DNA of 64,000 nt from VAXT01 sp963827725 (GCA_963827725.1 CAWHBM010000001.1:1116001-1180000), one strand, 5' to 3'; positions 1 to 9,349 are shown, counted from the stretch's first letter. A program made the numbers and translations. The notes: generated by a model not told the origin, from the letters alone.

Positions 1-516
1 CCAGCCCGCGGGCCGGAGCCGGTTCGAGCGCAGGTTCCAGATCGCTCCTGAGCCCGCGCGCCAGCCGCTTCCCTTCGGGTAGAGCGAATAGAGCTCATAG
101 AGCCGGCACGAGTTGCGATCGACGATCACCGCGTGCCGGTCCCCCGTCGAAGAGCGTCCGCCTTCGATCTTGACGTTCCGGGGGATGGGATACGGGCCGC
201 GGTCGGACTCGTCGGCGTATTCGAACGAGACGCGCGACTTCGGCTGCTTGCGGCCGACGACGGTGATCGGAATCCCGATCGGTGCTCCCTCCCACAGTCC
301 GGAGCCGAAGTCGGCATGGAGGCCCCCATCCGCGCCGATCGACGAGATGATCTGACCGGAGTTCGAGGCGACCGGCAGGCGGTCGACGCGCTGGTTCCAG
401 GCATTCGACTTCGGGAAGACCGGACAGCGCGGCGCAGACGGCATGCGCAGGGCTTGAGCGGACGACCCTCCGAGCGCGAGCGCACAGACGCAGATGAGTA
501 GGACGCGGCGGCTCAT
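1..516 (-). CDS. secreted conserved protein, C-terminus beyond window
   Basis: An open frame of 172 codons reads from an ATG at 516 to the window edge with no stop, so the C-terminus is missing. It opens with a signal peptide (MSRRVLLICVCALAL, hydrophobic to about residue 22). The mature part contains CPVFPKSNAWNQRVDRLPV, then an LHADFGSGLWEG segment and GPYPIP. I recognise this as a conserved extracytoplasmic family of actinobacteria with no assigned function. Two cysteines about 100 residues apart could form a disulfide outside the cell. The ATG overlaps the disrupted end of the NUDIX gene upstream. Confidence 0.75.
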   Translation of the reverse strand, partial: MSRRVLLICVCALALGGSSAQALRMPSAPRCPVFPKSNAWNQRVDRLPVASNSGQIISSIGADGGLHADFGSGLWEGAPIGIPITVVGRKQPKSRVSFEYADESDRGPYPIPRNVKIEGGRSSTGDRHAVIVDRNSCRLYELYSLYPKGSGWRAGSGAIWNLRSNRLRPAGW

Positions 517-517
517 T

Positions 518-1379
518 CCTCGTTATCGACCGTTGGAGCTTTTCGACCAAGGGGTCGGGCTTCCCCCAAAGGGGTGGACACTCGTCGAGGGGCACCCAGC
601 GGCAGACGTAACACGAGGCCAGCATCCATTCCCGTCCCGTCGACGGATGCTCCCAGTCGATCGGGGCCGCCCGCCGTGGGCCATCGCATGGAAAGGCGTG
701 AGCTCGTGCGCGCCCGGGCCGAAGAGAGCTCGAACTCGTCGCATCGAGCCGGATTCGCGAGGACGCGGATGTCACGGTCAGCCCGGTCTCCTCTTCTACC
801 TCCCGGGCGAGGGCCGCCTCGAGGTCTCTCGTGCTGCATCGACACGGCCTGCCGGCACCTGGGTCGGCACGTCCGGCATCCCCTTGTGGTCGAAGACGAG
901 CAGCTCGGCGCGCAGCGCCCCGAGTGACGTATGCCGACGACGCGCTTGCGCACGAGGTCGCCGAGGAAATGGCCGCGGCGCCCCCAGACCTCGGCGTCCG
1001 CGCTGCACCGGTAGCCAGTAGCAGCGGACGAGGCCTGGCTTCAGTTCCCTGCCCGGTGATGTGATGCTCCCATTCGTCGGGCAGTGGCCCGGTCGCGTTC
1101 GCCTGGACGAAGTGGCTCTGGTGGATGAGGTGCGGCTCGCGCTGCCCTGGGTGCTCGGCCATTCCGAGCGTCCGCACGACCTGGACGTCGATTCCGGTCT
1201 CCTCGCGCGACCTCGCGCACTGCTGCATGCTCGATGGATTCGCCCTCGTCGATGCCGCCGCCGGGCACAACGGCGGTGAACTCAGGCTCGTCGGGAACGT
1301 CGAAGACGAGGAACTCGTCGGCGCCGGTCGCCGGATGCTCGCGGGTGACGTAGACGACGACGTGCGGCCGAACGGTCAG
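518..1379 (-). pseudogene. tandem NUDIX hydrolase, frame-disrupted
   Basis: Two NUDIX domains can be read in succession only by changing frame many times. The first has an almost perfect Nudix box, GGIDEGESIEHAAVREV followed by REETGID, joined by removing one base near 1215. It ends in a WEHHITG segment and a C-Y-W-L-P-V strand. The second begins RKRVVG and contains ELLVFDHKGMPDVPTQVPAG and AREVEEETGLT. It ends WEHPSTG and CRWVPLDECPPLWGKPDPL, so the two domains look like an internal duplication. I count about eight or more frame changes between 520 and 1379. NUDIX proteins hydrolyse nucleoside diphosphates linked to another moiety; the substrate here is unknown. Decay and poor sequence at a contig end are both possible. 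Confidence 0.6.
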
Positions 1380-1935
1380 TTCGTTGAGCGCCCGCATCTT
1401 CGCCTTGTGGGCGCGCTTGGCGGCCTGGTAGCTCTCGAGCGCCTCAGTCGAGTCGACGTCGCCGATCGTCGGGATGCGAGGGGACGAGCCCTCCGCGGCC
1501 TGGACGCCGAAGCGCTTCGCCAGCACCGAGCCGAGCGCGATCACCTTCATCTTCCCGAAGCCGGGGAGCGCTTCGATTCGCTTGCGCAGGTCGGCGGAAT
1601 CGGTCGCCTCTCGCCACAGGCGCGATGCGTCGCCGCCGTACTCCTCTTCGACGAGCGCGCAGAGCTCCTGGACACGCTGTCGCCATCGACCCGGGGAACC
1701 GGTGGACGGCCGGCTTCTCGCGGAACGCGGCCTCGACCTTGGACGGATCGAGCCTCGCCACCTCCAGCGTCCCCAACCGCTGTTTGACCTTCAACGGGCC
1801 GGCGAATGCGGTCTGAACGGGCACCTGCTGGTCGAGCGCGAACCCGATCAGAAGCGCGAGCGGGTCGGTCGCGATGAGCGCGTTCGCCTCGTCGCTGTCG
1901 GTGTAGTAGAGCCGGTCCGGCGCGGCGATCGCCAT
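1375..1935 (-). pseudogene. HhH-GPD base-excision repair glycosylase, frameshifted
   Basis: The reading starts at ATG 1935 (MAIAAPDRLYYTDSDEAN, then DPLALLIGFALDQQVPVQTAF) and resembles the roughly 190-residue HhH-GPD-type DNA glycosylase family of actinobacteria. The frame breaks near 1683. Dropping one base restores RVQELCALVEEEYGGDA and LRKRIEALPGFGKMKVIAL, which is the helix-hairpin-helix region (LPGFGKMK), and then the C-terminal KRAHKAKMRAL. No stop codon separates this from the NUDIX reading that follows. The start is supported by a -10-like TAGGAT six bases upstream. It would excise damaged bases from DNA if intact. Confidence 0.7.
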
Positions 1936-1941
1936 CCTCGG

Positions 1942-1947
1942 ATCCTA
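1942..1947 (-). promoter_or_regulatory. -10 box TAGGAT of the HhH-GPD gene
   Basis: TAGGAT lies 6 nt upstream of ATG 1935 on the minus strand. The spacing predicts a leaderless transcript beginning at the start codon. Confidence 0.5.
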
Positions 1948-1949
1948 CT

Positions 1950-3299
1950 TCAGAGCGCCTCCGCGATCCTCTCCGCGATCGCAGCAGTCGTCAGATTCGT
2001 GTTCGCGCTGGGGATGCTCGGCATGATCGACGCGTCGGCGACGACGAGCCCGTCGTACCCGAGCACTCGTCCGGACGGCTCGACCACCGATCCGATCGCG
2101 CAGGTACCGACCGGATGAAAGAACCCTCGCGCTTCCGCGAGCACGTGCTCTCGCGCGCTCACGTGGGCTCCCGGTCGCACCTCGCCCGCGGCGTAGCGCC
2201 GAACCTGGTCGCTGATCGCAAGCTCGCGAAGCGCCTCGAAGCCCTCGGTGAGCACGTCGACGTCAAATGGCTCGCTCAGGAACCCATGGTCGATTGCGAG
2301 CGGCGTTCTCGGATCAGAGTCGTTGAGCCGGACGGTTCCTCGCGAGCGCGGCTTCATCGCGAAAGCGGCGCAGCTGATCTCGTAGCCGCCTTCTCCGCTG
2401 TCGACGGCCGGGAAGAGAAAGATGTCGCGGAGTGGCTCCGGGCAGGAGGAGCTACGCAGGGCGATCGTGACCTGCGCCATAAACAGGGGGTGGTCGTGCT
2501 CGAAGCGGGCCGTCTCGGTCTGGAGTGCGGGGGTCGGCTCCCAGCCGGCGCCGACCCCGACGTGATCTGCGAGGCCCTCGCCGACGGGTAGACCCGAATC
2601 CGGCCCGATGCCGCTGCGGAGGAGGATTGCCGGCGAGCCGTACGCGCCTGCGGTCACCACGACCAGCTCGGCCGGGAGCTCGCCTGCAGAAGTCGCCGCT
2701 CCGATTGCGCGATTTCCGTCCAGCAGGATGCGGTCCACCAGAGTCTCAGCCAAGATCGTCAGGTTCGGCCGCGAGCGAGCCGCATCGAGGTAGGCGAACG
2801 CGGTGTTCCAGCGCACGGTCCCAACGGCGTTGATCGGATGAACGATCGCGCCGTCGCCGGATGCTGACCGGAACGCATCGTGCCACGGCGAGATCTCGTC
2901 GTCACCGACGCGACGGGTCCTCAGCTCGCCCTCTGCGCGGCGCAGATACGGCTCGAACTCGTCGTACCTCCACATGGGCCCCCACTCGTCGTAGTCCGCG
3001 GGGCTGCCCTGGAGGACGATGCAGGCGTTGTGCGCCGAGCAGCCCCCGAGGATGCGGGCGCGCAGCTGCGAGCGGTCCTCGCGGTCAGTCGGCCACGCGT
3101 GTGAGAACGCGAGCTGGCGACCGTCGAGCATGTCTTCGGGCCAGCGGCCCGACGCGTAGGGCCCGTAATCAGGCCCCGCCTCGACGAGGCAGACGGACCG
3201 GTCGGGGTTCTCACTGAGTCGAGCCGCGAGGACGCATCCGGCAGTGCCGCCGCCCAGCACGAGCACGTCGGACCGCGCATCTGCGCCGTCGTCGATCAC
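1950..3299 (-). CDS. GMC-family FAD oxidoreductase
   Basis: A 449-residue protein with an N-terminal Rossmann FAD site (VLVLGGGTAGCVLAARLSE, about residues 12-30, with VEAGPDYG after beta-2). ARILGGCSAHNA is the GMC signature 1 region, and HPVGTC plus ASIMPSIPSANTNLT near the C-terminus supply the usual His and Asn active-site pair. This is the glucose-methanol-choline oxidoreductase family, which oxidises alcohols. It is shorter than choline dehydrogenases (about 550), and the substrate cannot be told. Its start overlaps the stop of the HIT-like gene by 4 bp, so the two are probably co-transcribed. Confidence 0.85.
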   Translation of the reverse strand: MIDDGADARSDVLVLGGGTAGCVLAARLSENPDRSVCLVEAGPDYGPYASGRWPEDMLDGRQLAFSHAWPTDREDRSQLRARILGGCSAHNACIVLQGSPADYDEWGPMWRYDEFEPYLRRAEGELRTRRVGDDEISPWHDAFRSASGDGAIVHPINAVGTVRWNTAFAYLDAARSRPNLTILAETLVDRILLDGNRAIGAATSAGELPAELVVVTAGAYGSPAILLRSGIGPDSGLPVGEGLADHVGVGAGWEPTPALQTETARFEHDHPLFMAQVTIALRSSSCPEPLRDIFLFPAVDSGEGGYEISCAAFAMKPRSRGTVRLNDSDPRTPLAIDHGFLSEPFDVDVLTEGFEALRELAISDQVRRYAAGEVRPGAHVSAREHVLAEARGFFHPVGTCAIGSVVEPSGRVLGYDGLVVADASIMPSIPSANTNLTTAAIAERIAEAL

Positions 3300-3868
3300 T
3301 CGGCTTCGAGAGCGGCGACCACCGCATCCAGGTTCGCGCGCCAGATGTCCTCAGGAAGGGGCGGCAGGACGTCGTCCCAGATTGCTGCGAAGCTCCCGAT
3401 CAGCTGCGGAATCCTCGCCGGGCGGGCCATGAACCACCAGTGGAGATGCTCGCTCCCGTCGCCCCACTTGCAGACGTGAACTCGGCCGATCTCGCCCACC
3501 GAGTGCACAGCGCGGTCGACCCGGCCGAGCATCACGCCGAGCTCGGCCAGGAACCCGTCCGGGAGGTTGCCCAGCTCTCCGACGAGGTGGTCCCTTGGCT
3601 CGAGGATGATCACGATCGGGAGGCCGGTCGGGCCCAGACCCATCACTCGCCAGCGCTCGTTCGACCAGATGTAGTCGTCGTCCCGCGCCTGGCATCGCCG
3701 GCAGTCGACTCCGCCCTCGCCGAAGCGCGGCTTCTCCTTCTCGACGGGCGGCAGCAGCTCGCGAGGCCGCATCTTCCCGTCGAACGGAAACGTCTCCCAC
3801 TCCTCGACCGGAGGCATGCGCAGCGAATCCTTGACTCGCTCGTAGAGCTCTTCCGGAGTTTCTGGCAC
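3296..3868 (-). CDS. HIT-like protein
   Basis: 190 residues starting at GTG 3868. A CRRC motif at about residue 56 is followed by a beta-rich segment (IVIILEPRDHLVGELGNL) and then GSEHLHWWFMARP. That last motif resembles the H-x-H-phi active-site strand of the HIT/galactose-1-phosphate uridylyltransferase superfamily, although the classical H-phi-H-phi-H is not complete. The two Cys may hold a metal. It may act on a nucleotide conjugate. It is divergent from lhr across a 30 bp gap and leads into the GMC gene with a 4 bp overlap. Confidence 0.65.
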   Translation of the reverse strand: MPETPEELYERVKDSLRMPPVEEWETFPFDGKMRPRELLPPVEKEKPRFGEGGVDCRRCQARDDDYIWSNERWRVMGLGPTGLPIVIILEPRDHLVGELGNLPDGFLAELGVMLGRVDRAVHSVGEIGRVHVCKWGDGSEHLHWWFMARPARIPQLIGSFAAIWDDVLPPLPEDIWRANLDAVVAALEAE

Positions 3869-3886
3869 GAGGTCGCCGATGCTAAC

Positions 3887-3892
3887 TAGGCT
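3887..3892 (+). promoter_or_regulatory. -10 box TAGGCT of lhr
   Basis: TAGGCT, six bases, then ATG 3899. A GGAG at 3893-3896 inside the spacer would give little leader, so a leaderless start is likely. Confidence 0.5.
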
Positions 3893-3898
3893 GGAGTC

Positions 3899-6800
3899 AT
3901 GTCAGCCCTCTCTGTCTTCAGCCCGAAGACGCGGGCCTGGTTCGAGGGGGCCTTCGAGGGGCCGACTCCTGCGCAAGAGCAGGGCTGGCCCGCGATCGCG
4001 AGCGGCACGCATACGCTGATCCAGGCACCGACCGGCTCTGGCAAGACGCTAGCGGCGTTCCTCTACGGCATCGACCGCTTGACGCGAGCGCCCGGTGAAG
4101 GGCTCCGACTGCTCTACGTCTCGCCGCTGAAGGCGCTGAACTACGACATCGAGCGCAACCTGCGCGGGCCGCTTGCCGGGCTCGACTCGCAGCTCCGCGT
4201 CGCTGTTCGCACCGGGGACACCCCGCAGCGCGACCGCGCCGCGATGCTGCGGGAGCACCCGGACATCCTGATCACGACTCCGGAGTCGCTCTACCTGCTC
4301 CTCACCTCCCGCGGGCGCGAGATGCTGGGCAGCGTCGAGACGCTGATCCTGGACGAGGTGCACGCGGTCGCCGGGACGAAGCGCGGCGCGCACCTTGCGC
4401 TCTCCGTCGAGCGGCTCGACCGCCTCACCGAGAAGCCCGTCCAGCGGATCGGCCTCTCGGCGACCCAGCGCCCGATGGAGGAGATCGGCCGGTTCGTCTC
4501 CGGCGGAAGGCCGATCGAGCTGGTGGACGCCGGCCGTGCAAAAGAGCTCGACCTGAAAGTCGTCGTCCCACTCGAAGACATGCGTGAGCCGGGTGAGTCC
4601 AGCTCGATCTGGCCGTCGATCTACCCCGAGATCCTGAAGCTCGTCGAGGAGCACCGCTCGACGATCGTCTTCGTCAACAACCGCCGGCTCGCCGAGCGAC
4701 TCGCGCTGCGAATGAACGAGCTGGCCAACGAGGGAGTCGAGGCGGATGCGCCGCGCAAGGAGATCGCACGCGCACACCACGGCTCACTTGCGCGCGAGCA
4801 AAGGCTCGAGGTCGAGGAGCTCCTGAAGATGGGGGAGATCCCGTGCCTCGTCGCCACCTCATCGCTCGAGCTCGGCATCGACATGGGCGCCGTCGACCTC
4901 GTGATCCAGGTCGAGTCGCCGAAGTCGGTCGCTCGCGGCCTGCAGCGGGTCGGCCGGGCCGGGCACGAGCTCGGAGCCGTTTCCCGCGGTCGCATCTTTC
5001 CGAAGTACCGTGCCGACCTACTCGAGTCCGCGGTCGTCGCCGAGCGCATGCGGGCGGGGGCGATCGAGGAGACGGTCATCCCGCGCAACCCGCTCGACGT
5101 CCTCGCACAGCAGATCGTGGCGATCTGCGCCGACGAGGAGATCACGGTCGACGAGCTCCACGATCTCGTCCGCGGCGCGTACAACTTCGCAGACCTCTCC
5201 CGTGTCCAGCTCGAGAACGTCCTCGACATGCTCGCGGGCCGCTATCCGTCCGACGAGTTCGCCGAGCTGAGGCCCCGGATCGTCTGGGACCGCACGGCGG
5301 GTGTGATCCGCGGCCGCGGTGGCGCGCGTCAGCTCGCGGTCGTAAACGCGGGCACGATTCCCGATCGCGGCCTCTACGGGGTCCATCTCGTAGACGGTGG
5401 CGGCAGGGTCGGCGAGCTGGACGAGGAGATGGTCTACGAGGCCCGCGCGGGACAGACCTTCATGCTCGGCGCATCCACCTGGCGGATCGAGGAGATCACC
5501 CGCGACCGCGTGCTCGTCTCACCCGCTCCGGGCGTCCCGGGCGCGATCCCGTTCTGGAAGGGAGAAGGGCCGGGCCGGCCGTACGAGCTCGGTGAGGCGA
5601 TCGGGAAGGCGTCTCGCGAGCTTGCGGCGCTGCCCGAGGCAAAGGCGCTCGCGCGACTGACCGAGGATCACTCGCTCGACGAGCAGGCTGCGCGGAACCT
5701 GATGACGTTCCTGACAGACCAGCAGGCGGCGACAGGCGCCGTTCCCTCCGACCGCACTGTCGTCGTCGAGCGTTTCCGCGACGAGATCGGCGACTGGCGC
5801 GTCTGCATCCTGACCCCGTTCGGAGCCCGGGTACATGCGCCCTGGGCGATGGCGATCGGCGCACGCCTGCGCGATTCGAGCGGATTGGAAGTGCAGTCGA
5901 TCTGGTCGGACGACGGCATCGCTCTCCACCTTCCCGACGCGGACGCGACTCCGCCCACCGAGGAGCTCATCATCGATCCCGGCGAGATCGAGGAGCTCGT
6001 GATGGGCGAGCTCGGTGGCAGCGCGCTCTTTGGCTCGCGCTTCCGCGAGAACGCCGGCCGTGCCCTCCTGATCCCGCGCCGGCGGCCGGGGGAGCGGACG
6101 CCTCTTTGGCAACAGCGCCTCAAGGCCCAAGGCCTCCTCCAGGTGGCCCGCAAGTACGGGTCATTCCCGGTGATCCTCGAGACCTACCGGGAGTGCCTGC
6201 AGGACGTGTTCGACCTGCCGGCGCTGAAGCGCCTGCTGGCGGGCCTGAAGACGCGTCAACTCGACCTCGTCGACGTCGAGACGGCCACGGCTTCGCCTTA
6301 CTCGACGTCGCTGCTCTTCGACTACGTCGCGAACTACATGTACGAGGACGACACGCCCCCGGCGGAGCGGCGTGCGCAGGCGCTCTCGCTCGACCGCGAC
6401 CTGCTGAAGGAGCTGCTTGGGCAGGAGGAGCTGCGCGACCTGATCGACCCCGGCGCCCTCGAGGCGGTTGAAGCGCAGCTTCGCGGTGACCCGCGCAATC
6501 CGGACGAGCTGCACGACGTTCTGCGGCTCCGAGGAGACCAGCGGCCCGGTCAGTTCGATGCTGCGCTCGCCCAGCCTCTGCTCGACGAGCGCCGAGCGAT
6601 CACCCTGCGGATCGCGGGCGAGGAACGTCTTGTCGCTGCAGAAGATGCGGGCCGCTACCGGGACGCGCTTGGCGCGATGCCTCCGGGCGGGCTGCCGGAG
6701 GCATTTCTCGAGGGCGGGCCTGACTCGCTACCGAGCCTCGTCGCCCGCTACGCCAAGGGGCGGGGGCCGTTCACGACAGCAGAGGCGAACGACCATTTCG

Positions 6801-8140
6801 GGATCGACGTCGAGCTCGTGCTGCGGGAGCTCGAGCGGGAAGAGCGAATCGTCCGCGGTGAGCTTCGGCCCGGCGGGACTCAGCGAGAGTGGTGCGACGC
6901 GGACGTCCTGCGGCGTCTGCGTCGAGCGTCGCTTGCGGCGCTGCGCAAGGAGGTCGAGCCCGCCGAGCAAGCGACGCTCGGCCGCTTCCTGCCGAGCTGG
7001 CACGGGATCGACCGCCGGGCGAGCCTGCGCGAGGCGCTCGTCCCGCTTCAGGGTCTCGCGCTACCCGTCTCCCTCTGGGAATCCGAAGTGCTCCCTCGCC
7101 GGGTGCCCAACTACCAGCCCGGATGGCTCGACCAGCTGTGCGCGAGCGGCGAGCTCGTCTGGATCGGCGCGGGCCTCGATCGGGTCACGGTCTACTTCCG
7201 CGAGGACGCGCCGGCGCTGGGGCAGCCTGCCGCGGCGGAGCGGCCGGACGGAGACGTTCACGATCGAATCCGCGACGTGCTCGGGCGCGGTGCCGAGTTC
7301 TGGTTCGACCTGCTCGCCGCGGCCGAGCTCGAGGCCGAGCATGCGCTCCCGGCTCTTTGGGACCTCGTCTGGGCGGGTGAGGTGACGAATGACGCCTGGA
7401 CTCCGCTGCGCGCCGGGCGGCGCTACGGCGTTGCACGACCCGAGCGCCGACCAAGGCGTTTCTCCCGGCGCCGGTCGACCGGCATCACCGCTACCCAGGG
7501 CCGCTGGTCGCCGACGGAACGCCTCTTCCCCGGCCGGCCCGACCGGCGCGCGCTCGCCGAGCTCCTGCTCGAGCGACAGGGGATCGTCACTCGCGACGGC
7601 GTGCGGGCGGAAGGGATTCCCGGCGGCTACAGCGCGGTCTACGGTGAGCTGAAGGCGCTCGAGACGCTCGGGCTCTGTCGGCGCGGCTACTTCGTCGAAG
7701 GGCTCGGCGGCGCCCAGTTCGCGCTCGGCGGAGCCGTGGAGCGGCTGCGCGAACTGAGGCCTAGGGAAGGTGAGGAGCAGGAGCCACTGGTGATCGCCGC
7801 GGCCGATCCGGCGCAGCCGTACGGAGCCGGGCTGCCTTGGCCGAAGCGCGCCGGCGGCCGAGCTGCACGCGTGGCAGGCGCACAGGTCGTCCTCCTCGGC
7901 GGCGAGCCGGCGCTCTTCGTCGAGCGCGGCGGCCGCTCGATCGTCGCACTCCGCGAGCCGGACGAGGCCTGGCTGCGGCCAGCTCTCGCCGCGCTCGTCG
8001 AGCACGTGAAGACGAAGCGGGGCAAACGGCTCGCGGTCGAGCGCTTCGACAGCGAGCCGGTGGGGGAAACGGAGCTGATGCCGCTGCTTCTCGAGGCGGG
8101 GTTCCTCGCCGGGCCGCGACGGGCCGTTCTCAGGCCTTAG
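3899..8140 (+). CDS. lhr: Lhr-family ATP-dependent helicase
   Basis: A 1413-residue superfamily 2 helicase. Walker A is APTGSGKT (residues 43-50) and the DEVH box is at about 152-155. Motif III follows in GLSATQRP, motif V/VI in SSLELGIDMGAVDLV and QRVGRAGHELG at about 347. The length, with a winged-helix part and a long C-terminal half after the helicase core, matches full-length bacterial Lhr (about 1500). Lhr is a 3'-5' DNA translocase and RNA:DNA helicase induced by DNA damage in mycobacteria. Its neighbour nei repeats the lhr-nei pairing known from Mycobacterium tuberculosis, which supports a repair role. Its 3' end overlaps the converging membrane-protein gene by 11 bp. Confidence 0.95.
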   Translation: MSALSVFSPKTRAWFEGAFEGPTPAQEQGWPAIASGTHTLIQAPTGSGKTLAAFLYGIDRLTRAPGEGLRLLYVSPLKALNYDIERNLRGPLAGLDSQLRVAVRTGDTPQRDRAAMLREHPDILITTPESLYLLLTSRGREMLGSVETLILDEVHAVAGTKRGAHLALSVERLDRLTEKPVQRIGLSATQRPMEEIGRFVSGGRPIELVDAGRAKELDLKVVVPLEDMREPGESSSIWPSIYPEILKLVEEHRSTIVFVNNRRLAERLALRMNELANEGVEADAPRKEIARAHHGSLAREQRLEVEELLKMGEIPCLVATSSLELGIDMGAVDLVIQVESPKSVARGLQRVGRAGHELGAVSRGRIFPKYRADLLESAVVAERMRAGAIEETVIPRNPLDVLAQQIVAICADEEITVDELHDLVRGAYNFADLSRVQLENVLDMLAGRYPSDEFAELRPRIVWDRTAGVIRGRGGARQLAVVNAGTIPDRGLYGVHLVDGGGRVGELDEEMVYEARAGQTFMLGASTWRIEEITRDRVLVSPAPGVPGAIPFWKGEGPGRPYELGEAIGKASRELAALPEAKALARLTEDHSLDEQAARNLMTFLTDQQAATGAVPSDRTVVVERFRDEIGDWRVCILTPFGARVHAPWAMAIGARLRDSSGLEVQSIWSDDGIALHLPDADATPPTEELIIDPGEIEELVMGELGGSALFGSRFRENAGRALLIPRRRPGERTPLWQQRLKAQGLLQVARKYGSFPVILETYRECLQDVFDLPALKRLLAGLKTRQLDLVDVETATASPYSTSLLFDYVANYMYEDDTPPAERRAQALSLDRDLLKELLGQEELRDLIDPGALEAVEAQLRGDPRNPDELHDVLRLRGDQRPGQFDAALAQPLLDERRAITLRIAGEERLVAAEDAGRYRDALGAMPPGGLPEAFLEGGPDSLPSLVARYAKGRGPFTTAEANDHFGIDVELVLRELEREERIVRGELRPGGTQREWCDADVLRRLRRASLAALRKEVEPAEQATLGRFLPSWHGIDRRASLREALVPLQGLALPVSLWESEVLPRRVPNYQPGWLDQLCASGELVWIGAGLDRVTVYFREDAPALGQPAAAERPDGDVHDRIRDVLGRGAEFWFDLLAAAELEAEHALPALWDLVWAGEVTNDAWTPLRAGRRYGVARPERRPRRFSRRRSTGITATQGRWSPTERLFPGRPDRRALAELLLERQGIVTRDGVRAEGIPGGYSAVYGELKALETLGLCRRGYFVEGLGGAQFALGGAVERLRELRPREGEEQEPLVIAAADPAQPYGAGLPWPKRAGGRAARVAGAQVVLLGGEPALFVERGGRSIVALREPDEAWLRPALAALVEHVKTKRGKRLAVERFDSEPVGETELMPLLLEAGFLAGPRRAVLRP

Positions 8141-8561
8141 GCGACAGTCTTCCGAGCACGAAGCCGAAGACGGCATGCCGGACCGTCGCCTGGCCGAACA
8201 CGCGAGGACTCACCAGCGGGGGAACTCCCGGCTCTCCGCGAGCCGGGTGATAGCGATGGGCGAGGTACCCGCTTGGAAAGACGACAAGGTGCTCGAGAAG
8301 AGCCAGCTCGAGTGCCAGCCGGCGAGGATCTCTCGGCACGCGCCGGGCAACCTCGTGGTAGGCGAGCCCGAACATCGCGCCGTTCAGAGCGTGGAGCGCG
8401 AAGCCCAGCGGTCGCCACGCGGAGCCTCGCGTGAACGCCTTGCCCAGCAAGGCGACATCGGAGTAGTCCGACCGAAAGAGACGTTGGTCGATCGGCTCGA
8501 GCAGACCCCAGACGACTGCCGCGATCGCTCCGGCCCGGGCCCGTTTCCAGCGTAGGCGCAT
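8130..8561 (-). CDS. conserved membrane protein
   Basis: 143 residues with hydrophobic segments near the N-terminus (AGAIAAVVWGLL), in the middle (LGFALHALNGAMFGLAY) and at LELALLEHLVVFPSGYLAH, plus a C-terminal RHAVFGFVLGRL. This suggests three or four membrane passes. I do not recognise a function. It converges on lhr (11 bp overlap) and diverges from nei, whose ATG is only 11 bp away. Confidence 0.65.
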   Translation of the reverse strand: MRLRWKRARAGAIAAVVWGLLEPIDQRLFRSDYSDVALLGKAFTRGSAWRPLGFALHALNGAMFGLAYHEVARRVPRDPRRLALELALLEHLVVFPSGYLAHRYHPARGEPGVPPLVSPRVFGQATVRHAVFGFVLGRLSPKA

Positions 8562-8566
8562 ACGCT
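8561..8566 (+). promoter_or_regulatory. -10 box TACGCT of nei
   Basis: TACGCT sits 6 nt before ATG 8573 (spacer AGGAGC). It overlaps the start codon of the divergent gene by one base. Confidence 0.5.
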
Positions 8567-8572
8567 AGGAGC

Positions 8573-9313
8573 ATGCCCGAAGGCGACGCACTCCATCGCG
8601 CTGCTCGCGCTCTTCAGCCTCTGGTCGGACAGCGACTCGAGGTGGAGACGCCACATCCGCGAGCGCGAGTGACCGGCGTCGCGGAGCGTCTCGACGGCCG
8701 TCGGCTCATCCGCGTCGAGGCCGTGGGCAAAAATCTCCTGCTCCGTTTCGAGGGTGGCCTAGTCCTTCGGAGCCATCTCCGAATGCGCGGGCGCTGGCAG
8801 CTCCTGCAGCGAAACGGCGCCAGCGCCCGGCAGGGAACGCCGTGGCTCGTGCTCCGCGGCGAGAAGGAGGAGGCAGTGCTGTGGAACGGCCCGGTGCTCG
8901 AGCTGGACGAGAGGCACGTTCGCAGCCTGGGGCCGGACATCCTCGCCGACCCGCCCGACCTCGACGGGATGCTCGCCAAGCTTCGCGGGGCCGACCAGCG
9001 GACCGCGATCGGCGAAGCGCTTCTCGACCAGCGGCTCGTCGCAGGCATCGGCAACCTCTGGCGGGCCGAGGCGCTGTGGCGCGCGCAGATCTCTCCGTGG
9101 CGTCCGCTCCGCGACCTCCAGGACGAGGAGCTCTGCACGACGCTCGAAGAGGCGGCCCGGCTGATGCGCAGGTCGCTGGACTCGGGTCTCAAGGCCCGCG
9201 CCGTCTACCGAAAGGTAGGGCGTCCCTGTCCACGCTGCGGCACGCCGATCGAGTCGCGCGGTCAGGGCGAGGCAAACCGCATCGCGTACTGGTGCCCCGC
9301 CTGCCAGAGCTAG
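8573..9313 (+). CDS. nei: DNA glycosylase/AP lyase, endonuclease VIII (Nei) type
   Basis: 246 residues beginning MPEGD. After Met removal Pro2 is the catalytic amine and Glu3 the partner; MPEGD rather than MPELP marks Nei over Fpg. Lys53 (VGKNLLLRF) is the conserved beta-clamp lysine. The helix-two-turn-helix follows with GIGNLWRAEALW, and the C-terminal zinc finger is complete (CPRC, then CPAC as the last residues). It removes oxidised pyrimidines and nicks the abasic site. It stands next to lhr, but as a separate leaderless unit. Confidence 0.92.
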   Translation: MPEGDALHRAARALQPLVGQRLEVETPHPRARVTGVAERLDGRRLIRVEAVGKNLLLRFEGGLVLRSHLRMRGRWQLLQRNGASARQGTPWLVLRGEKEEAVLWNGPVLELDERHVRSLGPDILADPPDLDGMLAKLRGADQRTAIGEALLDQRLVAGIGNLWRAEALWRAQISPWRPLRDLQDEELCTTLEEAARLMRRSLDSGLKARAVYRKVGRPCPRCGTPIESRGQGEANRIAYWCPACQS

Positions 9314-9349
9314 AAGAGGAGACGGCCTGTTTGCGGCGTAGCGGGACCC

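Noticed and set aside
95..1270. A 391-codon open frame on the minus strand
   Set aside because: It crosses the NUDIX remnant and the secreted-protein gene in mixed frames; only pieces of it match protein motifs.
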